From JAVWHX01 sp036639875 (GTDB lineage: Bacteria; Bacillota_I; Bacilli_A; Erysipelotrichales; Coprobacillaceae), in the NCBI GenBank assembly GCA_036639875.1, contig JAVWHX010000004.1, forward strand, positions 1 to 61,099: DNA of 61,099 nucleotides, in the 5' to 3' direction. The notes under the pieces were generated by a model. The model was given only the letters and a program-made list of their open reading frames with translations. It was not told the origin of the DNA and did no database searches. Shown piece by piece: positions 35,944 through 44,618 of this stretch (positions are counted from its first letter, which is position 1; the number at the start of each line of letters is the position of its first letter). The translations under genes were made by a program, and so were the position numbers.

Positions 35944-36807
35944 ATGAGTAAAATTGCGATTATAGCTGATAGTGGATGCCAAATTGAAATAGGAAAACAT
36001 GAAGATAAGGGTATCTTTATTGTACCTTTAGGAATAACAATGAAAGATAAGTCTTATTTGGATCAAAAGGAAATAAATAGTATTGAAGTTTTTGAAACTA
36101 TGGAAAAAGAGAATATTATGGTGATGACATCTCAACCTCCTTTAGGTGAAATTGTTTCTACATTAGAACGTATAAAAGCATTAGGGTATGATGAAGTTAT
36201 TGGTTTATCAATCGCGACTGGTTTGTCTTCTACACTTAATGGAATGATGACTGCAGCAGAAATGGTTGATATCAAAATAACATTAATAGATACAAAAGGA
36301 ACAGCTGGAAATCACAAATATTTGATAAATACAGCCTCTCAATTCATTCAAGAAGGTAAAGATATTGCATCAATTCAAAAGATATTAGAAACAATGGTTG
36401 ATAACTCAGGGACTATTATTATGGCTCCAAATTTAGAACATCTTAAAAAGGGTGGAAGAATTACTCCTGCAGTAGCTGTTTTAGCAGGAATGTTAAAGAT
36501 TGTTCCAGTTATGGAATTAAATTATAACTTAGGTGGAAAGATTGATACCTTAGCTAAGGTGAGAACTCTATCAAAAGCAAAGACAGTTGTTGTTGAGAGA
36601 TTAGTTGAAATGGGTGTAAATGCAAAAGATTACATTTTTACTGTTGAACATGTTTTATGTGAAGATTCAGCGATAGAAATGAAAAATATGATTTTAGATA
36701 AGTTTAAAGATGCAGAGATAAATCTTAGAGAATTACCTGCTGTTGTAGGAGCGCATATGGGTGTTGGTGGTATAGGAATACAATATATAAAAAAATATAT
36801 AATATAA
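35944..36807 (+). CDS. DegV family fatty-acid-binding protein
   Basis: A 287-residue protein of the DegV/FakB fold, which binds a fatty acid and, in some members, presents it to a fatty acid kinase. The family start IAIIADSGCQIE, the loop MTSQPPLGEI, the central SIATGLSSTLNGMMTAAE and the RITPAVAVLAGMLKIVPV segment are present. AACGGA-like C-terminal GAHMGVGGIGIQY is also typical. Strong promoter and GGGGGTT site upstream. It is followed 15 bases later by a small coiled-coil protein gene. Confidence 0.88.
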   Translation: MSKIAIIADSGCQIEIGKHEDKGIFIVPLGITMKDKSYLDQKEINSIEVFETMEKENIMVMTSQPPLGEIVSTLERIKALGYDEVIGLSIATGLSSTLNGMMTAAEMVDIKITLIDTKGTAGNHKYLINTASQFIQEGKDIASIQKILETMVDNSGTIIMAPNLEHLKKGGRITPAVAVLAGMLKIVPVMELNYNLGGKIDTLAKVRTLSKAKTVVVERLVEMGVNAKDYIFTVEHVLCEDSAIEMKNMILDKFKDAEINLRELPAVVGAHMGVGGIGIQYIKKYII

Positions 36808-36822
36808 AAGGAGGATGAAATT

Positions 36823-37101
36823 ATGGCATTATTTGATGACTTAACTAAGAAAGCAGCTAAATTTACAGAAGAGGCAATAGATATGACACAAGAGTTTGCT
36901 GGAACTGCAAAGATAAAGCTAAGAGTTAAAAATTTGGAATCAGATAGAGATGATATTTATAGAGAATTAGGTCGATATTATTTTCATTTAATTGAAGAAG
37001 AAAATTCTCTAGATGAACATATTGCTGAATTAAGAAGTCGTATTTATGATTATAATATCGAAATCGATGAATTAAATAAACAATTAGATAATCAAGAGTA
37101 A
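36823..37101 (+). CDS. Small coiled-coil protein of unknown function
   Basis: A 92-residue acidic, fully helical protein. The first ~30 residues (LFDDLTKKAAKFTEEAID) could form an amphipathic helix, and residues ~30-90 show heptad spacing of Leu and Ile, indicating a coiled coil. AAAGGAGGATG precedes the ATG. Co-transcribed with degV and closed by a terminator. I do not recognise a family. Confidence 0.7.
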   Translation: MALFDDLTKKAAKFTEEAIDMTQEFAGTAKIKLRVKNLESDRDDIYRELGRYYFHLIEEENSLDEHIAELRSRIYDYNIEIDELNKQLDNQE

Positions 37102-37102
37102 A

Positions 37103-37128
37103 GAAGTCTTATAAGCAAGACTTTTTTA
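37103..37128 (+). terminator. Rho-independent terminator after the coiled-coil gene
   Basis: Stem AAGTCTT / AAGACTT with a short loop, then TTTTT. Confidence 0.8.
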
Positions 37129-37204
37129 TTCGATTTTGAAGGATATAAGAAATGTATAGTATATTTAATTGTTTCTGTATATAATGTAAGGAAGAGGTGA
37201 GTTT

Positions 37205-38305
37205 GTGAATAAAATCAAAAAAATCATAATGAATTCTATAAATACAGAAGAACATATTTTTTCATCTCACCAAAAAGAGATAGATAGACTAAATAATATG
37301 GTATTAAAGTTTATTATATTAGTGTCATTAGTAATATTTGTTTTTTTATCATTGTGTATTATAGTGATTAATAAATCAATGACTCAATTAAGTTTTGTTT
37401 ATATGATTGCTACAGCAATCTTATTACTACTAGGAATTTTTGTTTTTAAAACAAAGTCTCATTATATTGTTTTAATATCTTTATATACTTGTTTTACAAT
37501 ATTCTTTTTTATTACTGTATATTTAAGCTCATTTGTTTTTCCAGAAAGTTTAGGAGCAAGTATTGTTGGTTTGCTTTTATTAGTGCCATTGGTTATCATT
37601 GATAAGACATGGCGTATTAATGCTATTACAATCCTCTTTTATATAGCTTTTGTAGTTTCTACATTTGTTTATAAGAATCAAGTGATGGCTTTTGATGATA
37701 TGACTAATTGTGGGGTATTTACAATTATTGGTATGATTTTAGGACAATATTTAAAAAAGATTAAACTGACAAATATTATAAATCAGGATAAATTTAGAAA
37801 GTTAAGTCAAACAGATGCTTTGACACATCTTTATAATCGAAGAAAATTAGAAAACTTTATGTGTTCTTCTGATGAAAAACAAAAAATCACTGGTGTTATT
37901 ATGGTTGATATAGATTTATTTAAACAATATAATGATACATATGGACATCAACAAGGAGATAAATGTTTAGAAGAGGTAGGGGCTTGTTTATATAGAATAG
38001 CCAAACAATATCATTTAAAACCTTTCCGTTATGGAGGAGAAGAGTTTGTAATTACGAGTACATCACATACTTATGATGAACTCTATACTATAGCTAATGA
38101 TATCAAAGATGGAATATTTGAAATGCAACTTGATTTTAAAGAATCACCATATCAATATATTACGATTAGTGCTGGGGTAAGTGAAATAAGTGGAAGTCAA
38201 GCTATTGATGCTTATGATTTGGTTGATAGGGCAGATAAGGCTCTTTACCATGCTAAATCTAATGGAAGAAATATTGTTGTTGGATATTCTTATTTGAAAA
38301 GATAA
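37205..38305 (+). CDS. Membrane-bound diguanylate cyclase (GGDEF domain)
   Basis: A 366-residue enzyme expected to make cyclic di-GMP from two GTP. Five or six membrane helices span about residues 28-185 without a large sensor domain. The GGDEF domain occupies about 195-362: DALTHLYNRR, metal-binding Asp in VMVDIDLFKQYNDTYGHQQGD, and the active-site loop RYGGEEF. The RxxD inhibitory site that normally lies five residues before GGEEF is absent (the local residues are YHLK), so product inhibition may be lost. GTG start after GAAGAGGTGAG. No other c-di-GMP gene is in the window. Confidence 0.9.
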   Translation: MNKIKKIIMNSINTEEHIFSSHQKEIDRLNNMVLKFIILVSLVIFVFLSLCIIVINKSMTQLSFVYMIATAILLLLGIFVFKTKSHYIVLISLYTCFTIFFFITVYLSSFVFPESLGASIVGLLLLVPLVIIDKTWRINAITILFYIAFVVSTFVYKNQVMAFDDMTNCGVFTIIGMILGQYLKKIKLTNIINQDKFRKLSQTDALTHLYNRRKLENFMCSSDEKQKITGVIMVDIDLFKQYNDTYGHQQGDKCLEEVGACLYRIAKQYHLKPFRYGGEEFVITSTSHTYDELYTIANDIKDGIFEMQLDFKESPYQYITISAGVSEISGSQAIDAYDLVDRADKALYHAKSNGRNIVVGYSYLKR

Positions 38306-38325
38306 TTTAATTATCTTTTTTATTT
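38297..38325 (+). terminator. Terminator after the diguanylate cyclase
   Basis: Perfect AAAGATAATT / AATTATCTTT inverted repeat followed by TTTTATTTT, overlapping the stop codon. AT-rich, so probably moderate in strength. Confidence 0.6.
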
Positions 38326-38413
38326 TAACTCCTAAAAAAAGGTGTTAAAATAGGTATAGAATCAACTTGGTTTTCGTATACTTAGTATAATGAAAATACA
38401 AGGAGATGATATT

Positions 38414-39013
38414 ATGAGAAAAGATTATAAAAGTGTAAATGATTTAAACTTAGGATCAAAGAAGAAATATTTATTAAAGGTATGTAGAAATAGTGAAGTT
38501 GTAGATAAAATATATGGGTGTATGAATGAGAAATCATTTCATAATCTATTAGAAGAATATAATGAGATGTTTTATAATCAAGCATTAAAAGCATTATATA
38601 GTTCATCAAACTATGATCAATTAGAATATCAATTGGTAATGATGAATGCTTTATTTCACCAACAAAGCTTCTTAGATATAAAAAAACAACTTTTACTTAA
38701 AATATGTAAAAAAGCAATTACAATTAATGAATATTGTGTCATTAGACAACTGATAGATTTTAAGAATATTACATTTGATTCATTTATAAAATCATTACAT
38801 GATCAATATGAAGTTGATAGTGAAGAATGTGCAAGAATCTGCTTACTTGAAGATCAATATCATCTTGCTGCTACTTATTTAAAAGATTTAGAAGATTGTA
38901 AAGACGAGTATTTGTTAGATTTACTAAGTAGTTTTAGTTTGTATGAATATATATCACTAATGAAACATTATGCTAAAAAGAAGAGTCGTTATTTATTAAT
39001 ACCTACTCATTAG
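38414..39013 (+). CDS. Unknown helical protein upstream of a WYL regulator
   Basis: A 199-residue cytoplasmic protein without signal peptide or membrane helix. The ATG at 38414 follows AAGGAGATGAT; a longer frame from 38390 would begin near the TATAAT at 38386. The sequence is rich in Leu, Tyr, Lys and Asp and looks like packed helices, with a repeat-like spacing in the second half (ARICLLEDQYHLAATYLKDLED). I do not recognise a family. It lies 9 bases before a WYL-type regulator gene, so the two probably act together. Confidence 0.65.
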   Translation: MRKDYKSVNDLNLGSKKKYLLKVCRNSEVVDKIYGCMNEKSFHNLLEEYNEMFYNQALKALYSSSNYDQLEYQLVMMNALFHQQSFLDIKKQLLLKICKKAITINEYCVIRQLIDFKNITFDSFIKSLHDQYEVDSEECARICLLEDQYHLAATYLKDLEDCKDEYLLDLLSSFSLYEYISLMKHYAKKKSRYLLIPTH

Positions 39014-39022
39014 GAGAGTTAT

Positions 39023-40018
39023 ATGGGAAAAAGAATGTATTGGATATTAAAGATTATTCAAGATAATAAGACAAATGCTATGTCTGCAAAAGAGATTGTT
39101 TTAAAGTTACAAGAACATGATATTTATGTGGATATCAAAACAATATATTCATGCATTCAAAGAATTAATGAGTTTTTTTATGAATGGCTTCATAAAGATA
39201 TGATTGTTGCTGTAAAAAAATCAGGATTTAGAATAGAAAATGAGTTCTTTTTAGATGGTGAGTTACAGTTTTTATTAGATAGTGTAACATATCATCAAGA
39301 TTTGGATAGTCATGATAAATTAAGATTAAAAGATAAGTTTATGTTATTGTCTTCTTCGCATCAACAAGAACGATTGGTACAATTTTCTTTAAAAGATAAA
39401 CCATTAACTTTTTCTCTTTTTCTTAATCTATCAACTATTATGAAAGCTATTGAAAATAAAACTATAATTTCTTTTCAATATATTAATTATGAAGTTAAAA
39501 ACAATCATCTTAAAGAAGTTCCTTCCACTAATGGAAATAACTTAGATCAATATATTGTTTCTCCATACCAAATTATCCTCAATAATAATCATTATTATCT
39601 TATCTCATATAATGATAAATATAAAAATACATTAACAACTTATCGTATTGATCGTATGCGTATGATTAAGACAACTCAGCATCAGTTTATAGAAATAAGA
39701 GAACAATTTGATATGGATGATGAAATAGAAAAAATGACAAATATGTATATATCAAAAGAAAGAACAACACTAGAATTAGAATGTCATCAAAGACTATTAA
39801 GAGAGATTGTTTCACACTTTGGAAAAGATATAACTGCTAAAAAATTATATCAAGAAACATATCTTGTTAAGATAAAAGATGTCTCGATGTCTGAAGGTTT
39901 AATTGGTTGGATTATGATGTTACAAGATCAAATTAAGGTTGTTGCTCCATTATCACTACAACAAGATATTAAAAACAGACTTATAAAATTATCACGTCTT
40001 TATCAAGATGTGATATAA
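39023..40018 (+). CDS. WYL-domain transcriptional regulator (YafY type)
   Basis: A 331-residue regulator. The N-terminal ~75 residues form a winged helix-turn-helix (YWILKIIQDNKTNAMSAKEIVLKL, then IDIKTIYSCIQRI-like). The middle holds a WYL domain with the strand YIVSPYQIILNNNHYYLISY, in which the W-Y-L triad is replaced by Y-Y-L, and TYRIDRMRMI. A C-terminal WCX-like extension follows. Such proteins bind nucleic acid or nucleotide ligands and control stress or defence genes. GGAGAG precedes the ATG. Its last codons contain an extended -10 promoter for the next genes. Confidence 0.82.
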   Translation: MGKRMYWILKIIQDNKTNAMSAKEIVLKLQEHDIYVDIKTIYSCIQRINEFFYEWLHKDMIVAVKKSGFRIENEFFLDGELQFLLDSVTYHQDLDSHDKLRLKDKFMLLSSSHQQERLVQFSLKDKPLTFSLFLNLSTIMKAIENKTIISFQYINYEVKNNHLKEVPSTNGNNLDQYIVSPYQIILNNNHYYLISYNDKYKNTLTTYRIDRMRMIKTTQHQFIEIREQFDMDDEIEKMTNMYISKERTTLELECHQRLLREIVSHFGKDITAKKLYQETYLVKIKDVSMSEGLIGWIMMLQDQIKVVAPLSLQQDIKNRLIKLSRLYQDVI

Positions 40019-40019
40019 T
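40011..40019 (+). promoter_or_regulatory. Internal extended -10 promoter for the Bce-type two-component genes
   Basis: TGATATAAT overlaps the stop codon of the WYL gene and lies 19 bases before the response regulator start. The -35 region is weak. Confidence 0.45.
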
Positions 40020-40037
40020 AGCACCGAGGTGATTGAA

Positions 40038-40712
40038 TTGCAAAAAATCATGATTGTAGAAGATGATGAAGTTATATCATTGACTCTTAAGAAACATTTA
40101 GAAACATGGAACTTTGAAGTTGAAGTTGTAGAAGATTTTGAAAATGTTTTAAATATCTTTTTAGAAAATCAACCAACACTTGTTTTGTTAGATATATCAT
40201 TACCATATTATAATGGTTATCATTGGTGCCAAGAGATAAGAAAAGTATCTTCTGTACCAATAGTCTTTATTTCTTCTACTAATGAAAATATGAATATTGT
40301 TATGGCTATGAATATGGGTGCTGATGATTTTATTAATAAACCATTTGATTTAAATGTTTTAACTGCAAAAATCCAAGCTTTATTAAGAAGAACTTATTCT
40401 TTTTCTAAACAATTTCATATCTTAACATATCAAGATATTATCTTAAATCTTCTTGATGCAACGATTTCTTATAAAGAAGAAAAATTGGAATTAACGAAAA
40501 ACGAAGTGAAAATAATGCAATTGCTTTTTGAAAAACCTGAAACTTTAATTACAAGAGACGAAATTATGAATTATTTATGGCAGAGTAATGAGTTTGTAGA
40601 TGATAATACTTTAAGTGTCAATATGAATAGAATAAGAAGGAAATTAGAAGATATAGGGTTTGATTCTATTATTCAAACGAAGAAAGGTTTAGGATATAAA
40701 CTTATTTTATGA
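40038..40712 (+). CDS. Response regulator, OmpR family (BceR/GraR-like)
   Basis: A 224-residue regulator. The start chosen is TTG at 40038, giving MQKIMIVEDDEV; the in-frame GTG three codons earlier is part of the GAGGTGATT site. The receiver domain has the acidic pair in VEDDEV, phospho-acceptor Asp in TLVLLDISLPYY and Lys in INKPFD. The C-terminal winged helix has LTKNEVKIMQLLFEKP and DDNTLSVNMNRIRRKL. It overlaps the kinase gene by 4 bases. Its likely target is the TTACA-N4-TGTAA palindrome before the ABC transporter. Confidence 0.9.
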   Translation: MQKIMIVEDDEVISLTLKKHLETWNFEVEVVEDFENVLNIFLENQPTLVLLDISLPYYNGYHWCQEIRKVSSVPIVFISSTNENMNIVMAMNMGADDFINKPFDLNVLTAKIQALLRRTYSFSKQFHILTYQDIILNLLDATISYKEEKLELTKNEVKIMQLLFEKPETLITRDEIMNYLWQSNEFVDDNTLSVNMNRIRRKLEDIGFDSIIQTKKGLGYKLIL

Positions 40713-41692
40713 AAAATATAATTCAGTATTTTATATATCGTAAAGCTTTATATATTCTTTCTTTCTTATTTATTAGTATTTTTTATTTGGTATTATATTT
40801 ATATGGTGGAATGATTCCTGCTATTCATTATGCATCAATATTATGTTTATCAATATTGGCTATTTATGCTTTTGTTGATTATTCTTTATTTGTTCGTAAA
40901 TACAAAAGACTTGTTTACTTACAATCACAAGAAGCAGTTTATACAGGTGATCTTATTGATCCTAAGAATGTTATAGAAAAGCAATATCATGAACTTTTAT
41001 TAAAAGTGGATACTTTACATAAACAATTAGAAAATAAAAATGATAAAGATTATCATGAAATGGTGGATTATTTTACACTTTGGGTTCATCAAATTAAGAC
41101 TCCAATTTCTGCATTAAGATTATTAATACAATCAGATAATACTTTATCTAATGAACTCTTAATGCAAATATTAAAAATCGAACAATATGTTGATATGGCC
41201 TTACATTATATTAAAATAAGTCATATGTCATCTGATCTTAAAATTGCGCAGTATGATTTGTCTCATATCTTAAATGAAGTTATTAAGAAACAAGCAACTT
41301 TCTTTATTCAAAAGAAGATTAAATTAGAATTAGATTTAATAGATAGAAAGATATTAACTGATGAAAAATGGATATCATTTGTGATTGAACAGGTATTATC
41401 TAATGCTTTAAAATATACTAAAGAAGGTTCTATTCATATTTATGAAAAAGACTGTGTTTTATATATAGAAGATACTGGTATTGGTATTAAAGAAGAAGAT
41501 TTACCAAGAATCTTTGAAAAAGGATTTACAGGATATAATGGACGTGTAGATAAGAAGGCAAGTGGTTTGGGGTTGTATTTATGTAAGAGAGTTATTGATA
41601 ATTTAGGTTATCAAATTAATGCAACTTCTACACTAGGTAAAGGAACAATTATAAGTATTGATTTTTATAAGAAATCTTTAAAAGTTGAATAA
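40709..41692 (+). CDS. Intramembrane-sensing histidine kinase (BceS-like)
   Basis: A 327-residue kinase with two close membrane helices (about residues 14-32 and 37-55) and almost no extracellular loop, the mark of Bce-type kinases, which read the state of their partner transporter. The phospho-accepting His is about residue 127 in WVHQIKTPISALRLLIQ. The ATPase domain has NALKYTKEG, DTGIGI and GLGLYLCKRV. ATGA overlap with the regulator gene. Usual role: response to antimicrobial peptides at the cell wall. Confidence 0.92.
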   Translation: MKNIIQYFIYRKALYILSFLFISIFYLVLYLYGGMIPAIHYASILCLSILAIYAFVDYSLFVRKYKRLVYLQSQEAVYTGDLIDPKNVIEKQYHELLLKVDTLHKQLENKNDKDYHEMVDYFTLWVHQIKTPISALRLLIQSDNTLSNELLMQILKIEQYVDMALHYIKISHMSSDLKIAQYDLSHILNEVIKKQATFFIQKKIKLELDLIDRKILTDEKWISFVIEQVLSNALKYTKEGSIHIYEKDCVLYIEDTGIGIKEEDLPRIFEKGFTGYNGRVDKKASGLGLYLCKRVIDNLGYQINATSTLGKGTIISIDFYKKSLKVE

Positions 41693-41693
41693 A

Positions 41694-41709
41694 CTTACAA
41701 GATTGTAAG
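41694..41709 (+). promoter_or_regulatory. BceR-type operator CTTACAA-GA-TTGTAAG
   Basis: Perfect inverted repeat of 7-bp arms. Its core TTACA-AGAT-TGTAA is an exact match to the BceR-type consensus TNACA-N4-TGTAA known from Bacillus. It begins one base after the kinase stop codon and about 90 bases before the ABC ATPase start. A further TTGTAAG half-site lies at 41723-41729. Confidence 0.8.
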
Positions 41710-41797
41710 ATACAAAAGAGGAATTGTAAGGTTAATCTATGGTAACCATTTCTCTTTTTTCGTAAACTAAAGGTGTAATAAAAAGGAGGACGAAATT

Positions 41798-42556
41798 ATG
41801 TCATTATTAGAAGTTAAGAATTTAAAGAAAGTTTATACGACACGTTTCTCTAATCAACAGGTACAAGCATTATCTAATGTATCCTTTAGTGTTGAAGAGG
41901 GAGAGTATGTAGCAATCATGGGGGAATCTGGAAGTGGGAAGACAACACTTTTAAATATTCTTGCATCTTTAGATAAACCAACAAGTGGTGAAGTTTTATT
42001 AAATGGAAGTGATATCACAAGTATTAAAGAAAAAGATATTTCTCAGTTTAGAAGAAAGAATTTAGGATTTGTATTCCAAGATTTTAATCTATTAGATACA
42101 TTTTCTATTAAAGACAATATCTTTTTACCATTAGTTTTATCTAAAGAACCATATCCAATTATGAATCAAAAGATAAAAGCCTTAGCCCCAAAATTAGGAA
42201 TCCAAGACTTACTTGAAAAATATCCTTATGAAATATCTGGAGGACAAAAACAAAGAGTTGCTGTCGCAAGAGCATTAATCACTCATCCACAAATAGTACT
42301 AGCTGATGAACCTACAGGAGCTTTAGATTCAAAATCAACAGATCAATTATTAGAAATCTTTGATTCTATTAATGAAGAAGGACAAACAATTGTTATGGTT
42401 ACACACAGTACCAAAGCAGCAAGTTATGCAAAACGTGTTTTATTTATTAGAGATGGAGAAGTCTTTCATCAAATATATAAAGGAAATCAAACAAATGAAC
42501 AAATGTATCAAAGCATCTCAGATACATTAACATTACTTGCGACAGGAGGAAAATAA
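41798..42556 (+). CDS. ABC transporter ATP-binding protein (BceA-like)
   Basis: ATPase of 252 residues. Walker A is GESGSGKTTLLN near residue 42, the signature is YEISGGQKQRVAVARAL, Walker B is IVLADEPTGALD, and the switch His is in VMVTHSTKAAS. FRRKNLGFVFQDFNLLDTFSIKDNI is typical of the peptide-resistance branch. AAAAGGAGGA precedes the ATG. It is followed by its permease one base after the stop. Upstream lies the BceR-type operator, so expression is expected to rise when the kinase is triggered. Confidence 0.93.
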   Translation: MSLLEVKNLKKVYTTRFSNQQVQALSNVSFSVEEGEYVAIMGESGSGKTTLLNILASLDKPTSGEVLLNGSDITSIKEKDISQFRRKNLGFVFQDFNLLDTFSIKDNIFLPLVLSKEPYPIMNQKIKALAPKLGIQDLLEKYPYEISGGQKQRVAVARALITHPQIVLADEPTGALDSKSTDQLLEIFDSINEEGQTIVMVTHSTKAASYAKRVLFIRDGEVFHQIYKGNQTNEQMYQSISDTLTLLATGGK

Positions 42557-42557
42557 G

Positions 42558-44567
42558 ATGAAACATTTCTTTTATCCTCGTTTAGCATTCACCAATATAA
42601 AAAAGAATGCTAAGCTTTATATTCCTTACTTAATCACAAGTATGTTTACAGTTTCTATGTATTATATTATGCATAGTCTTTCAGTCAATACAAGTTTTGT
42701 TAGTGATCCTAATAGTTCAGGAACATTATTAATGATTTTAAATTTAGGAACATGGGTCATTATGATTTTCTCAGTTATATTCCTTTTCTATATTAATAGT
42801 TTCTTAATTAAAAGAAGAAAAAAAGAAATTGCTTTATATAATATTTTAGGAATGGAAAAAAGACATGTTATGATTATGATGTTTTGTGAAACATTTATTA
42901 CAACATTGATTTCTATTGTTGGTGGATTATTATTAGGATTATTGTTAAGTAAATTAGCTTTTCTTTTCTTGGTGAATCTGGTTCATGTTTCTACTACTAT
43001 GGCGTTTGAGATTTCAATATCGTCTATTATGACAACGCTTTATATTTTTATTCCTATTTATGTTGTTGCTTATTTATTTAATATTATTCAGGTAAAGGTT
43101 GCAAATCCAATTGAATTATTAAGAGGTGGGCAGGTTGGTGAAAAACAACCAAAAGCAAAGTGGCCTTTGACTTTTATTGGTATTGTATGTTTAGCTGGAG
43201 GTTATTATATTGCACAAAACACCCAAGATCCAATAACAGCAATTATGTTATTCTTTGTAGCGGTTATCTTGGTCATTATAGGAACTTATTGTTTGTTTAC
43301 TGCGGGTTCTATTTCTATATTAAATTTATTAAAGAAAAACAAAAAGTTTTATTATCAAACAAGGCATTTCACATCAGTATCACAAATGATTTATCGTATG
43401 AAACAAAATGCAGTTGGACTTGCTAGTATTTGTATTCTTTATACATGTATATTGGTTATGTTATCATCTACTGTTTCCTTATATGTGAGTATTCAAGATT
43501 CTGCTGAATTATCCTTAGATGAACACATGAAGATTGAATTTAATTATAATGATGATAGAGATATCAAGACACAAGAAAAAGAATTAAACGAATATGTGCA
43601 AAAGATTCAAGCATCTTTACAAGAACACAATATTGAAACGACTACTTTCTTAGCAAGAAATAGCTATTCAACATATATGAATTTTGAAGGAAATAAGGTT
43701 TATCCACATCAAGTTAATAAATCAAATGGAGCACTTTATCAAGGTATTTTAGCAATGAATAGTGAAGACTATAATAAGTCATATCAAAAGGATATTGAGT
43801 TGAAAGATGATGAAGTTCTAGTGAGAGAGGGATTCATTGGTTTAAAAGATACAATCGTCATTAATGATCAAACTTTTAAAATCAAAGGAATAACTAAAGA
43901 ATCTTATTTTCTTCCAACAGAGCAACAAGATTATGCTAGATGGCTAGGGGTTGTTTTTAACGATGAAGAAACTTTAATGAAGACAATCAAAACTGAGGAG
44001 CATTCTATAGATCGTCGTTTATCCCTTTCAATTGATTTTAAGGATAAGGCACAATCAGAAGAGGCATATAAACTTATTGATAATATTGTACACTTAAATA
44101 TGGGTAATGGAAATACATCAACTGGTCATTATGTGAATACTCAATCTCAATATGAAATAGAAAAGATGTTTACAGAGATGTATGGAAGTTTATTCTTCTT
44201 AGGGATTTTCTTAGGCGCAATCTTCTTAGTTGCAGCAATCTTAATTATGTATTATAAACAGTTATCAGAAGGTTATGAAGATCAAAAGAGATTTGAAATT
44301 ATGCAAAATGTAGGTATGAATAAAAAAGAAGTCAAACAAAGTATCCGTTCACAAATATTAATATTCTTCTTTTTACCACTTGCTGTTGCAGTCTTACACA
44401 TGATCTTTGCATTTAAGTTAATTGTAAGAATGTTTAGTTTCTTAGTATTATCTGGAGAAAGTGTCTTTATTTGGTGTACTGTTATTGCAATAGTTGTATT
44501 GGTTGTGATTTATAGTATTGTTTATTTCTTTACATCAAGAACGTATTATAGAATTGTTAAGAATTAA
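42558..44567 (+). CDS. ABC transporter permease, FtsX-type (BceB-like)
   Basis: Ten-helix permease of 669 residues. The ATG at 42558 follows AGGAGGAAAATAAG; the TTG start of a longer frame lies inside the ATPase gene. Two FtsX-type regions flank a ~210-residue extracellular domain between helices 7 and 8 (about residues 310-530), the sensor and peptide-binding region of BceB proteins. KRRKKEIALYNILGMEKRHV and RFEIMQNVGMNKKEVKQSIRSQ are family motifs. With the ATPase it forms the detoxification and sensing pump that signals through the upstream kinase. Confidence 0.92.
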   Translation: MKHFFYPRLAFTNIKKNAKLYIPYLITSMFTVSMYYIMHSLSVNTSFVSDPNSSGTLLMILNLGTWVIMIFSVIFLFYINSFLIKRRKKEIALYNILGMEKRHVMIMMFCETFITTLISIVGGLLLGLLLSKLAFLFLVNLVHVSTTMAFEISISSIMTTLYIFIPIYVVAYLFNIIQVKVANPIELLRGGQVGEKQPKAKWPLTFIGIVCLAGGYYIAQNTQDPITAIMLFFVAVILVIIGTYCLFTAGSISILNLLKKNKKFYYQTRHFTSVSQMIYRMKQNAVGLASICILYTCILVMLSSTVSLYVSIQDSAELSLDEHMKIEFNYNDDRDIKTQEKELNEYVQKIQASLQEHNIETTTFLARNSYSTYMNFEGNKVYPHQVNKSNGALYQGILAMNSEDYNKSYQKDIELKDDEVLVREGFIGLKDTIVINDQTFKIKGITKESYFLPTEQQDYARWLGVVFNDEETLMKTIKTEEHSIDRRLSLSIDFKDKAQSEEAYKLIDNIVHLNMGNGNTSTGHYVNTQSQYEIEKMFTEMYGSLFFLGIFLGAIFLVAAILIMYYKQLSEGYEDQKRFEIMQNVGMNKKEVKQSIRSQILIFFFLPLAVAVLHMIFAFKLIVRMFSFLVLSGESVFIWCTVIAIVVLVVIYSIVYFFTSRTYYRIVKN

Positions 44568-44586
44568 AACATTATATGATTAGAAG

Positions 44587-44618
44587 ATGATTCATCAATT
44601 GATGGGTCATTTTTTTGC
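44587..44618 (+). terminator. Rho-independent terminator after the Bce-type permease
   Basis: Stem ATGATTCATC / GATGGGTCAT (with G-T pairs), loop AATT, seven T. Confidence 0.8.

Noticed and set aside
41733..41760. ATGGTAACCAT plus T tract as terminator after the Bce kinase
   Set aside because: The stem is only four base pairs, so I did not call it; it may be a weak terminator or part of the promoter region.
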